A DNA stretch of 38,838 nucleotides from Colwellia marinimaniae (GCF_002207865.1 NZ_BDQM01000036.1:1-38838); one strand, 5' to 3'; numbered from the stretch's first letter, positions 8,131 to 17,526 are shown. Program-made: numbers and translations. The notes: generated by a model not told the origin, from the letters alone.

Positions 8131-8604
8131 TTAGTCCATTGACTTGATACGTGCCGCTAAGTAACCCGCATAGTCTGGAATTTCAATAGCACTCTCTTCG
8201 GTCATCAGCTCCGAGTCCATCAAAAAATTAGCGGTAGATTTATTAGTCGCTACCGGAATATTCCATACCGCGGCTAATCTTAACAGTGCTTTAACATCAG
8301 GATCATGGGGTACCGCATCAAGCGGGTCCCAGAAAAATATTAGCACATCAATCTCCCCTTCTGCGATTAATGCACCAAGTTGTTGATCGCCACCCATGGG
8401 CCCTGACAACAGACACTTTATCGGTAAAGCAATGGCGCTGCTCAATAAATAACCCGTAGTGCCAGTAGCAAATAAATGGTGGAATTTTAAATCCTCACTA
8501 CGATTTTTCGCCCAAGCAATTAAATCGGCTTTTTTATTATCATGGGCCACTAGTGCCATGCGTTTATGCGCTGGCATCATTCGTTGGGTGTACAATAATT
8601 CCAT
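8131..8604 (-). CDS. mgsA: Methylglyoxal synthase
   Basis: MgsA converts dihydroxyacetone phosphate to methylglyoxal and phosphate, a bypass that relieves sugar-phosphate stress. The 157-residue sequence follows E. coli MgsA closely: ALVAHD near 17-22, ATGTTG near 46-51, LSGPMGGDQQLGALI near 66-80 with the catalytic Asp, and FFWDPLDAVPHDPDVKALLR near 90-109, which holds further conserved Asp and His residues. It lies 48 bases downstream of perM in the same direction and may be read from the same transcript. Confidence 0.96.
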   Translation of the reverse strand: MELLYTQRMMPAHKRMALVAHDNKKADLIAWAKNRSEDLKFHHLFATGTTGYLLSSAIALPIKCLLSGPMGGDQQLGALIAEGEIDVLIFFWDPLDAVPHDPDVKALLRLAAVWNIPVATNKSTANFLMDSELMTEESAIEIPDYAGYLAARIKSMD

Positions 8605-8652
8605 TTTAGTTCCTTTAACTAGCGAGGATTTTTTGCAATTATTTCCATTATT

Positions 8653-9735
8653 TTACAGTTCAGGGGCTTCATTTGTCTCGTCTGTTTCGGGCACTGAAGG
8701 CCAAGCATTAATGACAGCTTTTACCAGCGTTGCTAAAGGGATGGCAAAAAACACCCCCCAGAAGCCCCATAAACCACCAAAAAATATCACCGCGATAATA
8801 ATAACAACTGGATGAAGGTTAACCGCTTCAGAGAAAAGTAAAGGCACAATAACATTACCATCGATTGCTTGAATTATGCCATAGGCAAGCATAACGTAGC
8901 CAAATTCACTGCCAAAGCCAAATTGGAAAAGCGCGACTAACATGACCGGAAAAGTAACAACCGTTGCTCCCACATAAGGGACCAGTACCGACAAACCAAC
9001 CAAAACACCTAATAATAATGCATATTGCAAATCAAGAAACATAAAAGCTATGGTCGTTGCTGTGCCAACAATAATAATTTCAATCACTTTACCACGGATA
9101 TAATTTAAAATTTGTTGGTTCATTTCTTTACTTACTTTCTTTGCCATGCGGCGTTCTTTAGGTAAGAAATACGCGACGCTGTTCATTAATTCAATTTTAT
9201 CTTTTAAGAAGAAAAACATCATTAAGGGAACAAGAATTAAATAAACCATTAAAGCGACAATGTCAGAAATAGAGTTTAATGACGCTTTCAGCGCGACCTG
9301 ACCCCATTCAAGTAGATTATCATTGACCATAACAATAAAGCTTTCAATTTGAGACTCATGTACTAGTTCTGGGTACTTTTCTGGTAGGGTCAATAAATAC
9401 ACCTGTCCTTGAGTGATCATATTAGGGACTTCTTGCAATAAATTACTGCTTTGCGTCCAAATAATGGGCATAAGTCCCAAAACCGCCAATAAGGCAAAGC
9501 CAATAAAAGCCACGATCACTACTATCGTGGCACTCAAACGTGACATCGAGCTATGCATCAGTTTATTAACCGGAAGATCTAATAAAAAGGCTAAGGAGAT
9601 AGCAACAAAGACCGGCATTAATAAACTACTAAATAAAGCAATAAACAAGGCAATACATATTAAAATGACAACGAGGGTTACGGCATGGGGATCTGAAAAT
9701 TTACGGGTATACCAATCACTGAATAACTTAAACAT
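8653..9735 (-). CDS. perM: PerM-type AI-2E family transporter
   Basis: The 360-residue protein has about seven hydrophobic segments: two near the N-terminus (20-50), one at 65-90, one near 155-178, and a cluster from 220 to 340. A soluble middle part spans about 90-150. This is the layout of the AI-2E exporter/PerM permease family. The family includes TqsA and several proteins with other or unknown cargo, so transport of AI-2 should not be assumed. The C-terminus (PSVPETDETNEAPEL) is acidic and soluble. perM lies next to bepA in E. coli as well; here an intervening TusA-like gene and an unknown gene separate them, and the two are divergent. Confidence 0.88.
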   Translation of the reverse strand: MFKLFSDWYTRKFSDPHAVTLVVILICIALFIALFSSLLMPVFVAISLAFLLDLPVNKLMHSSMSRLSATIVVIVAFIGFALLAVLGLMPIIWTQSSNLLQEVPNMITQGQVYLLTLPEKYPELVHESQIESFIVMVNDNLLEWGQVALKASLNSISDIVALMVYLILVPLMMFFFLKDKIELMNSVAYFLPKERRMAKKVSKEMNQQILNYIRGKVIEIIIVGTATTIAFMFLDLQYALLLGVLVGLSVLVPYVGATVVTFPVMLVALFQFGFGSEFGYVMLAYGIIQAIDGNVIVPLLFSEAVNLHPVVIIIAVIFFGGLWGFWGVFFAIPLATLVKAVINAWPSVPETDETNEAPEL

Positions 9736-9788
9736 AACGTCCTATTTTTTATTTTGCTTAGCCAAGAGGCTGTTGCTCTTGCTTAATT

Positions 9789-10007
9789 TTATATACTAAT
9801 ACTGATCTCTACCGTACCATTACCAAGATTTTTTTTACTGTGTTGATAGCCCTGTTTATCTAACAGCTTAGGGATGTCATTTAATGAGCCGACATCATTT
9901 ATACGAATGATACACTCATCACCCACCTGCATTTTTTTTAACAATAAACGCAGGTTAATTAAAGGTAGCGGACACTTTTCGCCTATACCATCATATTTAT
10001 AAATCAT
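9789..10007 (-). CDS. TusA-family sulfurtransferase-like protein
   Basis: The 72-residue protein is a single TusA/SirA/YedF domain. It carries the family CPxP motif (Cys12-Pro-Leu-Pro15 in GIGEKCPLPLINLR), whose Cys accepts persulphide sulphur in TusA. Residues 17-26 form the following helix and VGDECIIRINDVGS the next strand. It is the first gene of a minus-strand set, 53 bases ahead of perM. TusA proper acts in tRNA 2-thiouridine synthesis; the small paralogues often found with permeases have other or unknown roles, so no gene symbol is given. Confidence 0.85.
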   Translation of the reverse strand: MIYKYDGIGEKCPLPLINLRLLLKKMQVGDECIIRINDVGSLNDIPKLLDKQGYQHSKKNLGNGTVEISISI

Positions 10008-10145
10008 CTAATTATAAAAACAGCGCTTTAGTTTAATTCACTAATTTGCGACAATTAATCCATGGTACTAATTAAAGTTATCATAGCGTACCTCTATAGG
10101 TATGTCCTATGTATAAACAACTTAAATACTAGGAATATTCACTAA

Positions 10146-10754
10146 ATGAGTTCATTAGGCCCAGAAGCTAGCTTAAAAGAAATTAATGCTTATAAAAAAC
10201 AAATCAATTGGGGCGACGTCTCTACGATTTACCATATATTTTCTTCTTCTTTAGGGGATTTAGATGGCATACTTACCCATGGTTTTGATAGTGCCTACAA
10301 AGAAGTATTAAAGCCAAACACATGGAATTTAGCCCTATTAGGTGCAAGTAAAAGTTTTGATGGTGCTATGCAAGTAAAAAACAAAGCACAAATTAGCTTA
10401 CGGCATGAATTTAATGATATGGGTTATGAGTTACATTGTTACCCAGTTGTTGATGGCGAAAATGTCACTCAAAACATGATTAATCAAGGCAACTGCCCTT
10501 TTCATACTTGGCTACCCGAAAAAACACAAATGCTTTTTCGCATAAATAGCTTAGTCGCCTTTGCAATATACTGCTTCCAAAGCGGTGACGAAGCCGATAA
10601 AGCGTTATTAAAGTTTGCCCATGACAAAGTCGAAACGTTAATTGCAACATTAAGCGAATCTTTTCAAATTATTGCGGTCAAAGGTTATAGTATTGCCGAG
10701 TTTTATCAAGAAATCGCCAATAAAAATGGTAATATCCTTAGCCAAGAAAGCTAA
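10146..10754 (+). CDS. Conserved-looking protein of unknown function
   Basis: I do not recognise this 202-residue protein. It has no signal peptide or membrane helix, is mixed alpha/beta in character, and ends in long helix-forming stretches (about 140-195). Cys residues occur in HCYPVV, GNCPFHTW and YCFQSG; NCPFHTWLPEK near 117-127 looks like a possible functional site but matches no motif I know. It begins with an ATG after TAGGAATATTCACTAA and runs in the same direction as bepA, 60 bases upstream of it. The sequence is not repetitive and codon use resembles its neighbours, so it is a real gene rather than a chance frame. Confidence 0.75.
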   Translation: MSSLGPEASLKEINAYKKQINWGDVSTIYHIFSSSLGDLDGILTHGFDSAYKEVLKPNTWNLALLGASKSFDGAMQVKNKAQISLRHEFNDMGYELHCYPVVDGENVTQNMINQGNCPFHTWLPEKTQMLFRINSLVAFAIYCFQSGDEADKALLKFAHDKVETLIATLSESFQIIAVKGYSIAEFYQEIANKNGNILSQES

Positions 10755-10814
10755 GTAGGTAAAATCACCTTTTAATCACCATGTATATTTCGATCATAAA
10801 TGTAGGATGTAATA

Positions 10815-12284
10815 TTGTTTAACCTAAAACCCATGCTTATCGCATTATTGCTGACATTAGGTACTGCTGTGGCGACGAGCTTTAATGCCAGTGCTATTAA
10901 TAACTATAACAATAAAAATAAATTACCCGATATTGGCATTTCAGCCTATAGCGTTTTATCTATAGATAAAGAGCTACAAATTGGCCAGGCGATGATGCGC
11001 CAATTACGGGCTTCACAGCCATTAATTCAAGACCCGGTTCTACTTGAATACATTAATCACTTAGGTAATACCTTGGTGAAAAATGCCCAAGGGGTTAATT
11101 ATGCCTTTGAATTTTTTATCATCAATAATAATGAATTGAACGCTTTTGCCTTTTTTGGCGGCCATGTAGGCATTCATAGTGGTTTAATTACCACAGCGGA
11201 TACAGAGAGTGAGCTAGCGTCTGTTATTGCCCATGAAATATCTCACGTTACCCAACGCCATCTAGCCCGCCGACTTGAGTCACAAAGCCAAACTCAAAGT
11301 TTAACTATGGCTGCTATGTTATCCAGTGTATTACTGACCTTAATCAACCCCACCGTTGGTATGGCAGCGCTTAGCGCTAGTATGGCTGCGACACAACAGG
11401 CAAGTATCAACTACACTCGAGGTAATGAAAAAGAAGCCGATAGAGTCGGTATCACTTTGTTAGCCAATAGTGGTTTTAATCCACAAGGCGCATCCAATTT
11501 CTTTAGCAAGATGTCAGCAAAATACCGCTATGCCAGTAAGCCGCCAGCCATGCTGCTAACCCACCCCTTACCTGAATCGCGCATCGCTGATGCTAGGCAA
11601 CGGGCATTAAATTATCCAGCCAGGCCTTTGCCACCCAGTTTAGACTTTGAACTCACTAAGGCGAGATTGAAAGCAAGATACCAGGGCGATGCCAAGTCAA
11701 ATATTATTTATTATCAACATCAATTAAAGAAAAATCGCTATGCGATAAAAGCCGCGGCACAGTACGGTTTAGCCTTATCGTATTTTGAAAATAAACAAAC
11801 GAAACAAGCATTACAACTTTTAGAAACATTAAAACAACAGGACAACAATAATCTATTTTATATTGATGCCTTAACGGATGTGTATTTAGCAAATGACCAA
11901 GCATCATCAGCCATTAAGATGCTTGAGCAATTAAATTTATTTATGCCCAATAACCAAGTGGTGAGTTTAAACTACGCCAACGCCCTACTTTCGGTAAAAA
12001 ATTATGATCTCGCTGCGGAAATACTGCAGGACTTTTTATTGGTCAATCCAGGTAACTTTATCGCTTATGATATATTAACCACCTTATATCGTTCACAAGG
12101 AAAAAAGGGTTTAATGCACATGAATAAAGCAGAGGTCTATGCCTTGTTAGGTGCATACGCCAAGGCTGCCGATGAGTTACAAACCGGTTATACTTTTCTT
12201 GAAGATCAGCCTTTAATACAAAAAAGGATAAAGGCCCGTATTTTACAATTTCAAGAACAAGAGAATCGCTTAAAACGCTTATAA
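10815..12284 (+). CDS. bepA: Periplasmic M48 metalloprotease/chaperone BepA
   Basis: BepA (YfgC) helps LptD assemble in the outer membrane and degrades misassembled barrel proteins. The 489-residue length matches E. coli BepA (487). A signal peptide spans about residues 1-27. The M48 zinc site is HEISH at 140-144 with the third ligand in NEKEADRVG near 204-212. From about 300 to the end are tetratricopeptide repeats. The start is TTG at 10815, with AGGATG eight or so bases before it; an ATG at 10833 would shorten the signal peptide's basic end and is less likely. The pairing with yfgD downstream is conserved from E. coli. Confidence 0.93.
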   Translation: MFNLKPMLIALLLTLGTAVATSFNASAINNYNNKNKLPDIGISAYSVLSIDKELQIGQAMMRQLRASQPLIQDPVLLEYINHLGNTLVKNAQGVNYAFEFFIINNNELNAFAFFGGHVGIHSGLITTADTESELASVIAHEISHVTQRHLARRLESQSQTQSLTMAAMLSSVLLTLINPTVGMAALSASMAATQQASINYTRGNEKEADRVGITLLANSGFNPQGASNFFSKMSAKYRYASKPPAMLLTHPLPESRIADARQRALNYPARPLPPSLDFELTKARLKARYQGDAKSNIIYYQHQLKKNRYAIKAAAQYGLALSYFENKQTKQALQLLETLKQQDNNNLFYIDALTDVYLANDQASSAIKMLEQLNLFMPNNQVVSLNYANALLSVKNYDLAAEILQDFLLVNPGNFIAYDILTTLYRSQGKKGLMHMNKAEVYALLGAYAKAADELQTGYTFLEDQPLIQKRIKARILQFQEQENRLKRL

Positions 12285-12351
12285 GCCATTTATCGTGTCA
12301 ACATTTCTGCCTGTTAGCATTTTTATAGCAGGCTATTTTAAAGGTAACCCT

Positions 12352-12708
12352 ATGTATACTATTTATCACAATCCAAGATGCTCAAAAAGTCGTCAAACAC
12401 TGGCTTTACTTGAAGAGCAGGTGCAACAGACAAAGCAAGCAGTCACTATCATTGAGTACTTAAAATCACCCCTTGATCATGAGCAAATTAAACAGCTACT
12501 CGCGCAACTTAATTGCTCCGCTATTGAGATGATGCGTACCAAAGAAGCTGAGTTTACTGAACAAAACTTAAAAGGTGCTAGTGAAGACGAGCTAATTAAC
12601 GCCATGGCAAACACGGCCAAGCTAGTTGAGCGCCCTATTGTAACCGACGGTAGCAAGGCTATTATTGGTCGCCCTCCTGAAAATGTCTTAAGTTTTTTTA
12701 AAGGCTAA
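12352..12708 (+). CDS. yfgD: ArsC-family reductase (YfgD-like)
   Basis: The 118-residue protein has the ArsC thioredoxin fold with the catalytic loop YHNPRCSKSRQTL, holding Cys10, and ends with VERPIVTDGSKAIIGRPPENV, which includes the Arg-Pro strand of arsenate reductases. The start is chosen at 12352 because AAAGGTAA lies at the right distance before this ATG and the protein then begins as the family does. A GTG in frame at 12295 would add 19 residues overlapping the spacer after bepA. No ars operon is present, and the gene is fixed next to bepA as in E. coli, so a housekeeping redox role is as likely as arsenate reduction. Confidence 0.9.
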   Translation: MYTIYHNPRCSKSRQTLALLEEQVQQTKQAVTIIEYLKSPLDHEQIKQLLAQLNCSAIEMMRTKEAEFTEQNLKGASEDELINAMANTAKLVERPIVTDGSKAIIGRPPENVLSFFKG

Positions 12709-12743
12709 ATGTCAATTATCCACCATTACCAATAAGTAACCCA

Positions 12744-13139
12744 ATGAATAAACAAATGTTTTCAACCGACACCTACAAAAAAATAGCCTTGGCGGGCTAT
12801 TTTTCATTACTTTTATTTATGCCATTATGGTTAATAGTACTCAGCCCTAGTGAAAGTTTAAGTACGTCAACGTCTTTATTGATGTTTACTCTACCGTTAT
12901 TATTACCATTAAAAGGTATGTTACAAGGCAACCCTTTTACCTATGCTTGGTCTAATTTTATTGTTTTAATCTACTTTTTACATAGCTTAACCACACTTTG
13001 GGTATTGCCAGCAGACAGAATATGGGCGATATTAGAGTTGATTTTTGCTAGTGCAATGTTTTTTGGTGCTAGTTATTACGCTAAATTCCGTGGTCAAGAG
13101 CTTGGGTTGAGTATACGAAAAAAGAAAGAAGACAAATAG
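12744..13139 (+). CDS. DUF2069 inner membrane protein
   Basis: The 131-residue protein has four hydrophobic helices (about 14-34, 43-57, 67-86, 92-110) and a charged tail GLSIRKKKEDK. This is the profile of the DUF2069 family of small predicted membrane proteins, found near yfgD and hda in many gammaproteobacteria. The start ATG at 12744 follows AGTAACCCA and is 35 bases after yfgD, so it is probably the third gene of a bepA-yfgD-DUF2069 unit. Function is unknown. Confidence 0.82.
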   Translation: MNKQMFSTDTYKKIALAGYFSLLLFMPLWLIVLSPSESLSTSTSLLMFTLPLLLPLKGMLQGNPFTYAWSNFIVLIYFLHSLTTLWVLPADRIWAILELIFASAMFFGASYYAKFRGQELGLSIRKKKEDK

Positions 13140-13179
13140 CTCAACGCTTAATCACGCTGCAATAACAAGGAAGATGTCA

Positions 13180-15126
13180 ATGCGATTAAATTTTGTCAAG
13201 ATCAACTTACTGCTATCAATGTCACTAGTCACTTTATTAACGGCTTGTGATAGTAACTCCAATCGGATCCAAACGGATTACTCACTCAATAGCATAGTAC
13301 AGCTTGATGAAAGACAAAATATCAATCAAAGCATTGATCTTCTTCTTCATTTTCCCTATGACACTGTCAGTAATATTCGCTGGCAACAATTAACTGGTGA
13401 GCCAGTAACCCTGTTAGCAAAGACAAGTAAAGTTATCTCTTTTACTCCGACAAGCGCCGGCAGTTATAGCTTTAGCGTCTCTTTTACCCTAAACGATAAC
13501 CTGACACAAACCTTAGAGAAGAATATTACTGTCAGTGATGATTACCATGCAATCACTGCCCGCTTATCTCATACCGCCTTAACAGGGAATAAAGTCTCAT
13601 TTCGCACTGAAATACAGCTATCGATAGACGCCAGCACTCTGATATGGCAGCAAATAGAGGGACCTAGTGTCACGTTAACAACAGACAATAGTAAGGGAGC
13701 CTTAACAATATTCTTTGATGCACCTAAGGTTAGTTTTGATACCATTATTGCTTTTAATGTCTCAGCAACTGACGCTAACACTAATATAACCTATCACGAC
13801 CAAGTGGCGGTATTAGTCGAGCCCGCTGACGCGATTAGGAGCAATGCTTATTTTTCCGATCGTAAAGCCAATGTTTTCGCCTATAACGCCAATAGCCCTT
13901 ACGCTGAAAATTTAGTTCATTGCGTGTATGACAATAGCTTAAGCAGCTCTTGTACCCTAGCTCAAACACCGTTACTTGCTGAGGAAGTAAATGACTCGTC
14001 GGCGACACCTTCTGTGGCAAGCATTATGGACAGAGTGCTGGTATCTCATCAGTGGATGGGTGATAGGTTTAAAGATTTTTTAACAAATAATGATGACAAT
14101 GACGATATAAAAAACTTATTAAGGGCTACCACGGCGATTGTTATCGCTTATGATATTCGCCCTTCTTTTTATTGGGCTGCCACGGGCGCAATATATTTAG
14201 ATGCAGAAAATTTCTGGTTAAGCCCCCAAGAGCGAGATACCATAAATGAGGCCGCCGATTTTAGAGCCGACTTTGGTAATGATTTACAATTTGTTATGCC
14301 TTGGCGTTATATTAAAGATAATGCCTATGCGAGCCAAAGCTTTAGTAAGTCGGCACGAGTAACTCGTACAGCAACAGCGGCTTTATATCGCTTAACGTCC
14401 TTAATGTATCATGAACTTGCCCATGCTAATGACTTCTTCCCCAGTAATGAGTGGTATGTTCATCATAGTGACCAACGTGTGCTTGATGCGGCCCTTAGTA
14501 CTGATTTTGAATCCGATGAACTTGCTCTTGCTCTACCATTAGCCAGCCAAGAAATGCGTAATTTAGCACAAGTTAGCTTTGCCGGTGAAACAGCCAACTC
14601 AACACAAAAGAATTACTTACCTACTGACATTGAAAGCTTCTTTAGCCCAGACAGAGCGACAGATTATTATGCTTATTCAAGTAAACGTGAAGATTACGCC
14701 ATGTTATTTGAAGAGTTAATGATGCAAAACCGCTTTGGCGTTATTCGCGATGTTGCCATCACCAACCAACCTTCTGGCAATAATATTTCCGCTGCTGATT
14801 ATATCGTCACTTGGGGGCAACGTGGCCGGATTGGCGACGATAAATTAACAGAACGAGTACTTTTTAGTGCCAGTAGGGTATTAGCTGAATTTGACAGTCA
14901 AGCCGCCATAAACTTAGTACCAGCTCCCATAACCATGGTTGTCGGGGATAGTTGGTTGGATAATTTAACCATCAGCCCAAGCGAACCTAATATGGATAAT
15001 TTGATGAAACAGCTAAATGGCTATGCTATCCCTCAGCCAGCAACAGAAAAGGCCAGCATTGCGCCGGTAACTGAAACGCTAGAAAACTTTAATCGTTATT
15101 ACCAAAAACCTTTACCTAATCATTAA
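13180..15126 (+). CDS. Secreted lipoprotein with two Ig/PKD-like domains and HExxH metallopeptidase motif
   Basis: This large protein (648 residues from the second ATG) has a signal peptide ending in LLTACDS, so it is a lipoprotein. Two successive beta domains follow, each with a matching motif, IRWQQLTGEPVTL and LIWQQIEGPSVTL, typical of PKD or REJ-like repeats. The C-terminal part holds MYHELAHANDFFP, where HELAH (about 411-415) fits the HExxH zinc motif; SKREDYAMLFEE about 90 residues later could supply a glutamate third ligand as in gluzincins. The ATG at 13180 is preferred over 13174 because AAGGAAG then lies about seven bases upstream. It is inserted between the DUF2069 gene and hda. 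I do not recognise a named family; protease activity is inferred. Confidence 0.8.
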   Translation: MRLNFVKINLLLSMSLVTLLTACDSNSNRIQTDYSLNSIVQLDERQNINQSIDLLLHFPYDTVSNIRWQQLTGEPVTLLAKTSKVISFTPTSAGSYSFSVSFTLNDNLTQTLEKNITVSDDYHAITARLSHTALTGNKVSFRTEIQLSIDASTLIWQQIEGPSVTLTTDNSKGALTIFFDAPKVSFDTIIAFNVSATDANTNITYHDQVAVLVEPADAIRSNAYFSDRKANVFAYNANSPYAENLVHCVYDNSLSSSCTLAQTPLLAEEVNDSSATPSVASIMDRVLVSHQWMGDRFKDFLTNNDDNDDIKNLLRATTAIVIAYDIRPSFYWAATGAIYLDAENFWLSPQERDTINEAADFRADFGNDLQFVMPWRYIKDNAYASQSFSKSARVTRTATAALYRLTSLMYHELAHANDFFPSNEWYVHHSDQRVLDAALSTDFESDELALALPLASQEMRNLAQVSFAGETANSTQKNYLPTDIESFFSPDRATDYYAYSSKREDYAMLFEELMMQNRFGVIRDVAITNQPSGNNISAADYIVTWGQRGRIGDDKLTERVLFSASRVLAEFDSQAAINLVPAPITMVVGDSWLDNLTISPSEPNMDNLMKQLNGYAIPQPATEKASIAPVTETLENFNRYYQKPLPNH

Positions 15127-15192
15127 TAGCAAACGCCTAATTCAATAGCTCTAATGCAATAGGCATAGTTAATAGTTTTAGTCATGCCTACC

Positions 15193-15231
15193 AAAAAAAA
15201 AGCACCATTGATTTAATCGTGCTTTTTGTTT
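15193..15231. terminator. Terminator between convergent lipoprotein gene and hda
   Basis: AAAAAGCAC (15197-15205) and GTGCTTTTT (15219-15227) form a stem around a 13-base loop, with A-rich and T-rich flanks. It can end transcripts from either side. Confidence 0.75.
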
Positions 15232-15281
15232 TTATTGAGCATGTTTTCCTTGGTGATGACGTTACTAACGCCATCGGCTAA

Positions 15282-15989
15282 CTATTTCAGGTTAAGCACT
15301 TGCTTGATAAAGGGAATAGTAATTTTTCTTTGCTCTTGAATAGAGGCTTTATCTAAGACATCCAGTGAGCTAATTAAGCTGCCCATATCTCGACTCAAAC
15401 GATTAAGTAAAAACTTAACCACATCGTCTGACAAGAACAAACCGCGTTGCGTGGCACGATGTTGGATAGCAATGATTTTCTCTTCATCGTCAAGTGGTTT
15501 AACTTGCTCCGTTAAACCCCAAGAAAGTCTAGAGACAAGATCAGGTAAACTAATACCTAGTTGTTGGGCACTTTCATCCCCGGTAATTAATAAGTAATTG
15601 TTTTGTTCAAACACCCGGTTATACAAATCAAAAATAGCTTGTTGCCAACGCTCATCACCGGCAATTAAGTGAATATCGTCTAGGCAAATTAAATCCATTT
15701 GCTCTAAGCCATCTAAGACTTCCACGGGTAATCGTTTTAATTCGGCACAAGATAAACACACTGAAGATTTGCCAACGTGTGCAGCATAAGTACTACTAGC
15801 ATGAAGTAGATGTGACTTACCAACACTAGATGAGCCAAACAAATAAAAACTATGTGGGCTATCCTGTTGCTGATCAATATAGGATTTTAATTGGCTGACA
15901 ATCGCTAGATTATCATCACTTTTATAGTTATCGAATGTTTCATCATCAGGTAATTGCACCTTCAAGGTGAGTTGAGCAACTTGTTTCAT
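15282..15989 (-). CDS. hda: DnaA regulatory inactivator Hda
   Basis: Hda is a DnaA-like AAA+ protein that, with the DNA-loaded sliding clamp, stimulates ATP hydrolysis by DnaA and prevents re-initiation. The 235-residue protein has a Walker A (GSSSVGKS, about 52-59) and Walker B (LICLDDIH, about 100-107) and ends near the AAA+ lid, without DnaA's DNA-binding domain. The N-terminus MKQVAQLTLKVQLPDDETFDNY includes QLTLKVQLP, matching the family's clamp-binding peptide (QLxLxL type). The start is placed at 15989, not the TTG at 16001: GGGAG lies six bases before this ATG, which overlaps the stop of the upstream gene as ATGA, indicating translational coupling. Confidence 0.94.
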   Translation of the reverse strand: MKQVAQLTLKVQLPDDETFDNYKSDDNLAIVSQLKSYIDQQQDSPHSFYLFGSSSVGKSHLLHASSTYAAHVGKSSVCLSCAELKRLPVEVLDGLEQMDLICLDDIHLIAGDERWQQAIFDLYNRVFEQNNYLLITGDESAQQLGISLPDLVSRLSWGLTEQVKPLDDEEKIIAIQHRATQRGLFLSDDVVKFLLNRLSRDMGSLISSLDVLDKASIQEQRKITIPFIKQVLNLK

Positions 15990-17425
15990 CCTTGCTCCCA
16001 ATAAAAAACCGGGACAGATGGCACCCGCGTTAACTGTGGTTTGGCCGCAAATACTGTCGGCAATGACGTATTTATTGCCAGTTCAATGGCAGATTTAACG
16101 TCTAGATTGTTACCCTTATCTTGAACTGAGTTGCTAACCGCCACATTTTCATCAATAAACACTATTTTATTAGCCTTTAAATTCCCCTGAGAAAGTTCAA
16201 CACCAGCGGTATCTATTTCGCCGAGGACAGTAAACTTTACTGAGTTATTGCTGTCGTTTAGTTCAGCTTGAGCAGTCTTTTGAGGCTTAAATGGCTGACG
16301 CTGAGAAAAACTATCAAGCTGAGTATTCATTTGTTGCGTTAACTTATTGTTTAATTTTAAGGACGCTAGGAATGAAGCCTTTGAACCCAGCAAGTCTAAT
16401 TTAAAACGACGAACATTACCTTGGGCACTGATTAAAGTAACATTCTTAACCGCTGATAAATCTGCTAAAAATTGAAATAATTGCATATCATGTTTTAATG
16501 ACGTGACATTGTTCACTTCAATGACAAAATTATTTTCTGCTGAGGTTGATAAAGCATAAGACTGATAAATCAACTCGGTGATATCGGATAAACCCTGATG
16601 AATCAAACTGATTTTATTATCACCTTGGTATGTTTGCGTATACAGTGTGCCTTGGCTATAAACCCGCCAATCTAGCACTTTAGGGCGGTCAACTTCTGCT
16701 GGTTGGCACAATAAACCACAAGAAATATTATCTACCGCACTTGCTGCTTTAGCTATATCTTCTTTATTCACTAAACTTGAATCAGACACTCTCATCACGA
16801 TAATGGTATCAGCAAAATAACGCAGCGAGGCTTGTTGAATTTGTTCAGGAAAATAGCCCCAAAAGTCACTTACCACCACATGTTCACTATCGGTTAGGTC
16901 CATTAACGGCATGATAATAGGCAAACCACGTTGTATCGAAAAATCATGAACACTTGCGGGAATAATACTATCCGCATCGGAGGCAACCATAGTACGGCTT
17001 GCACCTTGCTCATCGATTAACCATAAAAGCACTTGTGGGCGTAAGCTGCCCCAGCGCGCTAACTTGGCGTCTTTAAACAATTGATTAACTTTATCTTCAT
17101 CAAAACTGACAACTAAGCTTAGCTCAGCGTCTTTTCGTTGATAACGATACTGGCTAACATAGCGACTGGCTCTTTTTTGTGCTTGTTGTAACACTGGATG
17201 TGTTAAAACACTCTTTTTACCACCAACTTTTAAAAACACCCCTTGCAGTGCTTGTTTTATTGCCTGCTGACGCTGTTCTTTCGCTTGTGAATCAACAACA
17301 ACATTAGCTTGGTATAAATCATCTACTTCCAGGGCCAGTAGATTAGTGCTAAAAAGTGTAAATATAAGGAAAATTATAACAAAAGGAAATCTAAACATAT
17401 CAACTAAAAATTTCATAAACTCCAT
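15986..17425 (-). CDS. DUF2066 secreted protein
   Basis: The 479-residue protein has a signal peptide of about 30 residues (FPFVIIFLIFTLFSTNLLA) and then ALEVDDLYQANVVVDSQAKEQRQQA, a start characteristic of DUF2066 proteins found beside hda and purM in Alteromonadales. No lipobox or further membrane segment is seen, so the product should be periplasmic. Function is not known. Three in-frame ATGs exist at the N-terminus (17425, 17416, 17398); none has an ideal ribosome binding site, so the exact start is uncertain. The stop overlaps the hda start by four bases. It is divergent from purM with a 170-base spacer. Confidence 0.82.
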   Translation of the reverse strand: MEFMKFLVDMFRFPFVIIFLIFTLFSTNLLALEVDDLYQANVVVDSQAKEQRQQAIKQALQGVFLKVGGKKSVLTHPVLQQAQKRASRYVSQYRYQRKDAELSLVVSFDEDKVNQLFKDAKLARWGSLRPQVLLWLIDEQGASRTMVASDADSIIPASVHDFSIQRGLPIIMPLMDLTDSEHVVVSDFWGYFPEQIQQASLRYFADTIIVMRVSDSSLVNKEDIAKAASAVDNISCGLLCQPAEVDRPKVLDWRVYSQGTLYTQTYQGDNKISLIHQGLSDITELIYQSYALSTSAENNFVIEVNNVTSLKHDMQLFQFLADLSAVKNVTLISAQGNVRRFKLDLLGSKASFLASLKLNNKLTQQMNTQLDSFSQRQPFKPQKTAQAELNDSNNSVKFTVLGEIDTAGVELSQGNLKANKIVFIDENVAVSNSVQDKGNNLDVKSAIELAINTSLPTVFAAKPQLTRVPSVPVFYWEQG

Positions 17426-17526
17426 GACTTCATAACTATTATCTTATCACAATGACAGTAATTAATACCCGCAAATATTGATAAATACCCTCAAAAAATA
17501 AAACAAGCTAAGATACGGTTATCAAC

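Noticed and set aside
12352..12708. Arsenate resistance gene arsC
   Set aside because: No arsR, arsB or acr3 neighbour; the fixed position next to bepA points to the YfgD subgroup, whose role is not shown to be arsenate reduction.
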